A stretch of DNA of 64,000 bases from assembly GCA_039919885.1 (NCBI GenBank), contig JBDSEV010000057.1, positions 1 to 64,000 of the forward strand. The letters run 5' to 3'. Made by a program: the position numbers and the translations under genes. Shown here one piece after another: positions 58,830 to 64,000 of the stretch (position 1 is the stretch's first letter; every line of letters begins with the position of its first letter). The notes under the pieces are model-generated. The model ran no database searches and was not told where the DNA came from. It was given only the letters and a program-made list of their open reading frames with translations. This DNA comes from JACMLD01 sp039919885 (lineage in GTDB: Bacteria; Bacteroidota; Bacteroidia; Chitinophagales; Chitinophagaceae).

Positions 58830-61448
58830 ATGAATTTAAACAACTTTACCATCAAAGCACAGGAAGCCATTGCTGCCGCTCAGCAGATCGCTTTCACTGC
58901 CAATAGCATTAACATTGAAACCGAGCATATATTAAAAGCGTTGCTCAACGACCAGGATTCTGCTATTGATTTCTTGCTGAAAAAAAATAATGTTACAATG
59001 AACCTGCTGGAAAGCAGGCTGGATGAGCTTATTCAGAAACTGCCCAAAGCAAGTGCTGGCGCATCACCGGCGCAGGCAATGGGCCGTGAAGCCAACAATG
59101 TACTATTGCGGGCCGCCAATACGCTGAAACAGTTTGGGGATGAATTTGTAAGCGTAGAGCACCTTTTGCTGGCTATTATAAATGGTAGCGATAGTACGGC
59201 AAAGCTGCTGAAAGATACCGGCCTTACAGAAAAAGGATTGGTTACCGCCATTAAAGATTTGCGCAAGGGCGATACCATTAACTCTCAAACCCAGGATACA
59301 CAGTTCAACGCATTGAATAAATATGCCAAGAACCTGAATGACATGGCAAGAAACGGTAAACTTGATCCCGTTATTGGCCGTGATGAAGAGATCCGCAGAA
59401 CCCTGCACATCCTTTCGCGGCGTACAAAAAATAATCCCATATTGGTGGGTGAGCCGGGCGTTGGTAAAACTGCCATTGCAGAGGGCCTTGCAATTAGAAT
59501 AGTAAACGGGGATGTGCCGGATAATTTAAAATCTAAGATTATTTATGCGCTGGACATGGGGCAGCTGATTGCAGGCGCCAAATACAAAGGAGAATTTGAA
59601 GAGCGTTTAAAAGGTGTAGTAAAAGAAGTAGCTTCCAGCGAGGGTGAGATTGTTTTATTTATTGACGAGATACATACCCTGGTAGGTGCAGGCGGTGGCG
59701 ATGGTGCCATGGATGCAGCTAATATTTTAAAACCTGCGCTTGCAAGGGGCGAACTGCGGGCAATTGGTGCAACGACGCTCACCGAATACCAGAAGTTCTT
59801 TGAAAAAGACAAAGCCCTGGAACGCCGGTTTCAAAAAGTATTGATTGAAGAACCCAGTGTGGAAGACGCTATTTCCATTTTGCGTGGTTTGAAAGACAGG
59901 TATGAAACGCACCACCATGTGCGGATTAAAGACGAAGCAATTATTGCGGCCGTGGAGTTAAGCAACCGTTACATTACCGATCGCTTTCTGCCAGATAAAG
60001 CCATCGACCTGATAGATGAAAGTGCTGCGAAGCTCCGAATGGAAATGAATTCAATGCCCGAAGAGCTTGATAAGCTGGAGCGGCAGATAAGACAGCTTGA
60101 AATAGAAAGGGAAGCGATCAAAAGAGAAAATGACCCGGGACAGCTGCGTGATCTCAATACAGAAATCGCTAACCTGTCTGTGTCGCGGGATACATTTAAA
60201 GCGAAGTGGAAAAAAGAAAAAGAAATTGTTGAGCAGGTGCAGAACGCCAAAGCTGCCATTGAGCAGTTTAAGCTGGAAGCGGAAAAGGCTGAACGGGAGG
60301 GCGACTATGGCCGGGTAGCAGAGATAAGATATGGCAAAGTGAAAGAACAGGAAGAGATCATCAGCGATAAGAGTGCAGCGTTGTCAGAATTGAGCGAGAA
60401 GCGTTTGCTGAAGGAAGAAGTGGATGCAGAAGATATCGCACAAAATGTTGCCAGAATTACTGGCATACCGGTATCCAGGATGATGCAGGGCGAACGGGAA
60501 AAACTGTTGAACCTGGAAGCGCATTTACACGAAAAAGTAGTTGGCCAGGACGAAGCCATCACCGCCGTTGCGGATGCTATTCGCCGCAGCCGCGCAGGCT
60601 TGCAGGATCCAAAAAAACCCATCGGGTCTTTTATTTTCCTGGGAACAACCGGCGTGGGCAAAACGGAACTGGCGAAGGCGTTGGCCCAGTACCTGTTTGA
60701 TGATGAGGGGATGATGACCCGTATTGACATGAGCGAGTACCAGGAGAAACACAGCGTTTCAAGGCTGGTTGGTGCGCCTCCGGGTTATGTTGGGTATGAT
60801 GAAGGCGGGCAGTTAACAGAAGCTGTGCGCAGGAAACCGTACAGCGTTGTGCTGCTCGATGAAATTGAAAAAGCGCACCCGGATGTCTGGAATATACTAT
60901 TGCAGGTGCTGGATGACGGTCGCCTCACCGATAACAAAGGACGCATAGTCAACTTTAAGAACACTATTATTATAATGACCAGCAATATTGGTAGTCACCT
61001 GATTCAGGAGGCTTTTGAAAAGCTGACAGATAAGAATGTGGAAGAAGTAACAGAAAAAGCGCGGTTGGATGTGATGAACCTGCTGCGTGAAACGGTTCGT
61101 CCCGAATTCTTAAACAGGGTAGATGAGATCATTATGTTTCACCCGCTCATGAAGAAGGAAATCCGGGGCATTATTACCATTCAGCTGAAAAACCTGGTAA
61201 AATTGGTTGCCGAAAATGGCATTCACCTGGAGTTTAGCGATTATGCACTGGATTTCCTGGCGGAGAACGGGTACGATCCACAATATGGCGCCCGGCCACT
61301 GAAGCGCTTGATTCAAAAAGAAATTGTGAACAAGTTGAGCAAAAAAATCCTGGCGGCCGACATTGACAAGAATCGCCCGGTTTTGGTAGACGTATTTGAT
61401 AACACCGTGGTTTTCAGGAATGAAATCGCTCAACCCAAGCTCGTATAA
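58830..61448 (+). CDS. clpB: ATP-dependent disaggregase ClpB
   Basis: ClpB rescues aggregated proteins together with DnaK. The start at 58830 (MNLNNFTIKAQEAIAAAQQ) is the family start. The Clp_N domain fills residues 1-150, and the first AAA+ domain has Walker A GEPGVGKTA (about 208) and LFIDEIHTLVGAG. The middle coiled coil spans about 400-530 (SMPEELDKLERQIRQLEIER). The second AAA+ domain has GTTGVGKTELAKALA (about 604), GAPPGYVGYDEGGQLTEAVR and VLLDEIEKAHPDVW. The length of 872 residues is usual. A 9-bp inverted repeat with arms at 58633-58641 and 58756-58764 flanks the upstream region, with no known role. Confidence 0.97.
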   Translation: MNLNNFTIKAQEAIAAAQQIAFTANSINIETEHILKALLNDQDSAIDFLLKKNNVTMNLLESRLDELIQKLPKASAGASPAQAMGREANNVLLRAANTLKQFGDEFVSVEHLLLAIINGSDSTAKLLKDTGLTEKGLVTAIKDLRKGDTINSQTQDTQFNALNKYAKNLNDMARNGKLDPVIGRDEEIRRTLHILSRRTKNNPILVGEPGVGKTAIAEGLAIRIVNGDVPDNLKSKIIYALDMGQLIAGAKYKGEFEERLKGVVKEVASSEGEIVLFIDEIHTLVGAGGGDGAMDAANILKPALARGELRAIGATTLTEYQKFFEKDKALERRFQKVLIEEPSVEDAISILRGLKDRYETHHHVRIKDEAIIAAVELSNRYITDRFLPDKAIDLIDESAAKLRMEMNSMPEELDKLERQIRQLEIEREAIKRENDPGQLRDLNTEIANLSVSRDTFKAKWKKEKEIVEQVQNAKAAIEQFKLEAEKAEREGDYGRVAEIRYGKVKEQEEIISDKSAALSELSEKRLLKEEVDAEDIAQNVARITGIPVSRMMQGEREKLLNLEAHLHEKVVGQDEAITAVADAIRRSRAGLQDPKKPIGSFIFLGTTGVGKTELAKALAQYLFDDEGMMTRIDMSEYQEKHSVSRLVGAPPGYVGYDEGGQLTEAVRRKPYSVVLLDEIEKAHPDVWNILLQVLDDGRLTDNKGRIVNFKNTIIIMTSNIGSHLIQEAFEKLTDKNVEEVTEKARLDVMNLLRETVRPEFLNRVDEIIMFHPLMKKEIRGIITIQLKNLVKLVAENGIHLEFSDYALDFLAENGYDPQYGARPLKRLIQKEIVNKLSKKILAADIDKNRPVLVDVFDNTVVFRNEIAQPKLV

Positions 61449-61458
61449 CTACGGAACT

Positions 61459-61494
61459 GCTGGTTTCAGCCGGGCTAGTTTGACTGAAACCAGC
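61459..61494 (+). terminator. Hairpin downstream of clpB
   Basis: GCTGGTTTCAG (61459-61469) and CTGAAACCAGC (61484-61494) form a perfect 11-bp stem with a 14-base loop, 11 bp after the clpB stop. There is no T-run. Confidence 0.5.
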
Positions 61495-61673
61495 GTTCGC
61501 GACCATCTTAAGTGTGGAAAAAAAGAAAAAAATACTATCTTCATCCGCTAACAAGCGATTAAAAAAAGGCCCTTACAGTTTAATGTACTTAGAACCATTG
61601 GATTAAAAAATGGTTATAGATAGGGACTCATACACATGTATGGGTGCTGGGAATAAAAAAAAAGGAACAAATT

Positions 61674-62243
61674 ATGGCATTCAAAAAAGAAGTGGTTGAA
61701 ATTATTGAACCAAAAGACGTGTTTGTTGGAAACATAGATGCACCTGTAACGTTGATGGAGTTTGGTGAGTATGAAAGTGAAGCTTGTGCAAAAGCAAACG
61801 AAGTAGTAAAGCAGTTACTTGAAACATACGAGGGTAAGATTCGTTTCAACTTCCGCCATTTTCCCATGACACGTATTCACCAACGCGCGCTGAAGGCTGC
61901 AGAAGCCGCCGTTGCCACTGCGCAGGACGGCAAATTTTGGGAGATGCATAATATTTTATTCGCAAATCGCCGTAATCTTGGGACAACAAGTTTAAAACTA
62001 CATTCAAAAGAAGCAGGTGTAAACAACAAGCATTTCCTGGATGACCTGGTAAATGCGATGTACGGCTGGCAGGTGCAGGGTGATTTAAGGAACGGCCTGG
62101 ATCGCGGGGTAAAGGATGTACCAACATTTTTTATCAACGAAGAGCTGTTTACCGGCAAGCCGACAGTTGCCGATCTCAGCAAGGCAATTGACGAGGCCCT
62201 TAAGCAGGCCAAGAAAAAGAAACCGGTTAAGCAAAGAGCATAA
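61674..62243 (+). CDS. DsbA-family thioredoxin-fold protein with SxxC motif
   Basis: The start at 61674 (MAFKKEVVEI) has AAAGGA upstream, one of the few Shine-Dalgarno-like sites here. The 189 residues lack a signal peptide. A thioredoxin core with a helical insert is present: APVTLMEFGEYESEACAKAN, where the CPYC site of the family reads SEAC; NFRHFPMTRIHQRALKAAEA; GKFWEMHNILFANR; and GVKDVPTFFINEELFTGKP with the cis-Pro. It is probably a cytosolic relative of DsbA/FrnE with one remaining Cys. A strong terminator follows. Confidence 0.88.
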   Translation: MAFKKEVVEIIEPKDVFVGNIDAPVTLMEFGEYESEACAKANEVVKQLLETYEGKIRFNFRHFPMTRIHQRALKAAEAAVATAQDGKFWEMHNILFANRRNLGTTSLKLHSKEAGVNNKHFLDDLVNAMYGWQVQGDLRNGLDRGVKDVPTFFINEELFTGKPTVADLSKAIDEALKQAKKKKPVKQRA

Positions 62244-62260
62244 AATAATCAACTAATAAA

Positions 62261-62290
62261 AAACGTCCCGCAGAAAGCGGGACGTTTTTT
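62261..62290 (+). terminator. Strong intrinsic terminator
   Basis: AAACGTCCCGC (62261-62271) and GCGGGACGTTT (62277-62287) form an 11-bp stem with an AGAAA loop, followed by more T. It lies 17 bp after the DsbA-like gene. Confidence 0.9.
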
Positions 62291-62574
62291 ATTATTCGCA
62301 AGGCAAGGTTCGAAATAATTTGAAACAAGTTGATTGTACGCGGCTCCCACTGCTACAGGTCTATTAGCGGGTATTAGTAAACGTTATAGGCAGTCTGACC
62401 TTCTGCTGCGGGCTATTTAGCTATCGTATTAATTGGGTGCAAGGATAGTAGTTATACGAGCCGTGCAGATTTTTACCCCTACTAGGGGTTAATTGGTGCA
62501 AAGAAATTCGTTCCCGGCAGGAAAGATTTCTATTTTGGGTTTATCCGATAACGATGAAACCCAAGCCCTGTACC
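62291..62574. other. Upstream region of the T9SS cargo gene
   Basis: The 284 bp between the terminator and the cargo start hold no gene. A palindrome at 62475-62489 may be an operator. A weak -7-like TATTTTGG lies at 62532-62539. Confidence 0.4.
62475..62489. promoter_or_regulatory. Palindrome ACCCCTA-C-TAGGGGT, candidate operator
   Basis: The two 7-bp arms are perfect with a one-base centre. It lies 85 bp before the start at 62575 and about 40 bp upstream of the probable -7 region, a usual place for an activator of the LuxR/response-regulator type. I see no second copy in the window. Confidence 0.4.
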
Positions 62575-63726
62575 ATGAAAACTGTATTCTTTATTTTACC
62601 GTGCTTACTGCTCGGTATAATCTTTCCATCTCCTGTTTTTTCGCAATGTGCGGGGGGAACAGGGCCTTTTACGTTGAAGTATGATATAACACTATATGGT
62701 ACCGGGTCCGCCGCTTACGCATTCTCTTTCCCCAAATTTGATATTCCGATGGGAACTTTGCTTTCTGCAAATGTGAAATCGGCTGTTAACCTCGGTTACA
62801 GTTACGTTATCTCAAACGGGAGTGCAGCTACCCAAACTTACAAAGTAAGAATAACGCGTTCAGATGATATCAACTGTTCCGCAATTGATCCGCTGACTAT
62901 CAACGGTGTTAAACAAACGGTATTTGCACCTTTTGTATTGGCGCCAGCGCAGGAAGTCAGTTATGGCCCGGCATACCTTGGTTACACAGTAAGTGATTCA
63001 ATCACCACGATTAATCCAAACCTGAACAATTTCCAGGGTGTGGGTACCGTCGATTTTGATTACCAGACCACCACCTCGGCGGTAACCGCACTGCCAGCGC
63101 CGGGATTTAATTTCTCTAGTATTGAAATATTTGATACGGTGCATGCAAGTATCAGCTACCTGTATTGCCTTGCTTCCGTGTTACCTACAGACTTGCTGGA
63201 TTTTACCGCCGTTCCGCAGTCAAAAAACAACGTATTGCTTAACTGGCGCCAACTGGCGGTAGAAGCAGGAAGACGCTACGGCATCCAGGTAAGCACCGAC
63301 GGTATCGCTTTTACTACCGTTGCATATACAACAGAAAACACGACCGGTTTATATTCGTACACCTATCTTAATAGCAGCACGGCTAAAAAATTGTACTTCC
63401 GTTTACAGCAAAAGAATATTTCAGGCGCGTTAAAATATTCTGAAATCCGCCTGGTCTCTTTTAACGAAGACAGGCCCGGTGGCGTAAGTGTGTATCCCAC
63501 GCTTTTGAACAATGGCGATTTGCATGTAAATTTTCCGGAGAAGGGCGATTGGCAAGTGAATATTTATGCTGCTGATGGTAAGAAAATCGCTGCTTCGAGG
63601 CACAACAATACCGCCGTCACGTCTTTGCAAATACCCGGACAGGCAGGCAACGGCCTTTATGTAGTGGAGACGTTTAATGTGCATTCGCAGCAAAGACAGG
63701 TAACAAGAATCATTGTGCAGCGCTAA
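62575..63726 (+). CDS. Type IX-secreted protein with C-terminal sorting domain
   Basis: I use the Met at 62575 (MKTVFFILPCLLLGIIFPS), which gives a clean signal peptide ending in VFSQ; a Met at 62554 adds seven residues. The middle (25-190) is a beta-rich region. Residues 200-290 look like a fibronectin/Ig-type domain (LLDFTAVPQSKNNVLLNWRQ). The last 80 residues are a type A sorting domain: SVYPTLLNNGDLHVNFPEKG, WQVNIYAADGKKIAASR and QAGNGLYVVETF, ending RQVTRIIVQR. The type IX system should carry it across the outer membrane. The ligand is unknown. Confidence 0.88.
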   Translation: MKTVFFILPCLLLGIIFPSPVFSQCAGGTGPFTLKYDITLYGTGSAAYAFSFPKFDIPMGTLLSANVKSAVNLGYSYVISNGSAATQTYKVRITRSDDINCSAIDPLTINGVKQTVFAPFVLAPAQEVSYGPAYLGYTVSDSITTINPNLNNFQGVGTVDFDYQTTTSAVTALPAPGFNFSSIEIFDTVHASISYLYCLASVLPTDLLDFTAVPQSKNNVLLNWRQLAVEAGRRYGIQVSTDGIAFTTVAYTTENTTGLYSYTYLNSSTAKKLYFRLQQKNISGALKYSEIRLVSFNEDRPGGVSVYPTLLNNGDLHVNFPEKGDWQVNIYAADGKKIAASRHNNTAVTSLQIPGQAGNGLYVVETFNVHSQQRQVTRIIVQR

Positions 63727-63780
63727 TTTTTTTAATTTTCCAGCACCTGCTAAAGCTTCCAATCATTTACTGATATATAA

Positions 63781-63811
63781 AAAAACCCGCTGATGCTTCA
63801 GCGGGTTTTTT
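63781..63811. terminator. Bidirectional intrinsic terminator
   Basis: AAAAACCCGCTGA (63781-63793) and TCAGCGGGTTTTT (63798-63810) form a perfect 13-bp stem with a TGCT loop, and further T residues follow. It separates the T9SS cargo gene from secDF. Confidence 0.92.
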
Positions 63812-63835
63812 TTATATATCAATTCCGTAATATAA

Positions 63836-64000
63836 TTATGCTTTTAGTTTTGGTGTAACAGCAGGTGTTACAATCACCTTCTTCTTATCGTCATGCGCCA
63901 CCAAATCAGCTTGTCCCAATCGTTTGCCCTTGGCAAAATCCACCAGGATAGGAGCCGCAACAAAAATAGACGAATAGGTACCGGTTATAACTCCAATTAA
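63836..64000 (-). CDS. secDF: SecDF protein translocase subunit, C-terminal end (runs out of the window)
   Basis: Reading the minus strand from the right edge, 54 residues are open until a TAA at 63836-63838. They include GVITGTYSSIFVAAPILVDF, the last membrane helix of SecF, and a charged tail (AKGKRLGQADLVAHDDKKKV) ending TPKLKA. In Bacteroidota SecD and SecF are one fused protein; the gene name rests on this. SecDF uses the proton gradient to pull exported proteins through SecYEG. The rest of the gene lies beyond 64000. Confidence 0.85.
   Translation of the reverse strand, partial: LIGVITGTYSSIFVAAPILVDFAKGKRLGQADLVAHDDKKKVIVTPAVTPKLKA

Noticed and set aside
1..64000. CRISPR arrays, tRNA or rRNA genes, insertion sequences and prophage genes.
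   Set aside because: No regularly spaced direct repeats, cloverleaf-like segments, transposase motifs or phage structural proteins were seen on either strand. This was by reading, so weak cases may be missed.

Overview
The window reads as a chromosomal stretch of a Bacteroidota bacterium, most likely family Chitinophagaceae. This rests on protein families and control signals, not on any database search. Genes mostly lack Shine-Dalgarno sequences. Several start just downstream of the Bacteroidota sigma box TAnnTTTG. A type IX secretion (T9SS) cargo protein with a C-terminal sorting domain and a PorW/SprE-like T9SS component are present. Families common in this group recur: DUF3857/transglutaminase, DUF4421, DUF2911, DUF4197, DUF5009, NIPSNAP and LVIVD. 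I see no rRNA, tRNA, CRISPR array, insertion sequence or phage genes. The content is mainly housekeeping and envelope genes.

Layout. 1-4.3 kb: the 3' part of a gene joining a phospholipase/GDPD-like tail to an alkaline phosphatase, then a DUF3863-like secreted protein and a DUF5009 membrane protein. 4.3-10.4 kb: a palindromic repeat, penicillin-binding protein 1A and the SprE/PorW-like protein. 10.7-12.8 kb: a tightly coupled five-gene operon (membrane coiled-coil protein, bactofilin, AtpZ-like, AtpI-like, SprT-like). 12.9-25.2 kb: beta-barrel protein, HAD hydrolase, sugar isomerase-like protein, K+ channel, FKBP isomerase, thioesterase, DUF4197, a thioredoxin-like lipoprotein, MFS, ABC-F and J-domain genes. 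25.3-31.6 kb: DUF4421, NIPSNAP, inward-rectifier K+ channel, polysaccharide deacetylase, cold-shock protein, MscS and an acidic protein. 32.4-35.3 kb: glycine decarboxylase gcvP, broken by one in-frame TGA. 35.4-45.9 kb: fatty acid hydroxylase family protein, YkgJ protein, MFS, deoxynucleoside kinase, folK, sppA, an ABC-2 permease, two small envelope proteins and bioA. 46.0-50.0 kb: an ECF sigma factor overlapping a gene that joins an anti-sigma-like membrane segment to an outer-membrane barrel, followed by an LVIVD lipoprotein and another barrel protein. 50-57.5 kb: queG and three consecutive DUF3857/transglutaminase paralogues. 57.5-64 kb: a serine hydrolase, clpB, a DsbA-like protein, the T9SS cargo and the 3' end of secDF.

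The most notable points are the gcvP nonsense codon; the triple DUF3857 array, in which two of three members have lost the transglutaminase catalytic Cys and His; the sigma/anti-sigma-barrel surface module; and the bactofilin operon, whose first gene keeps the membrane anchor of a peptidase-like protein without any peptidase domain and whose AtpI-type genes are followed by a SprT-like gene instead of ATP synthase. I found no clearly new defence or mobile system.
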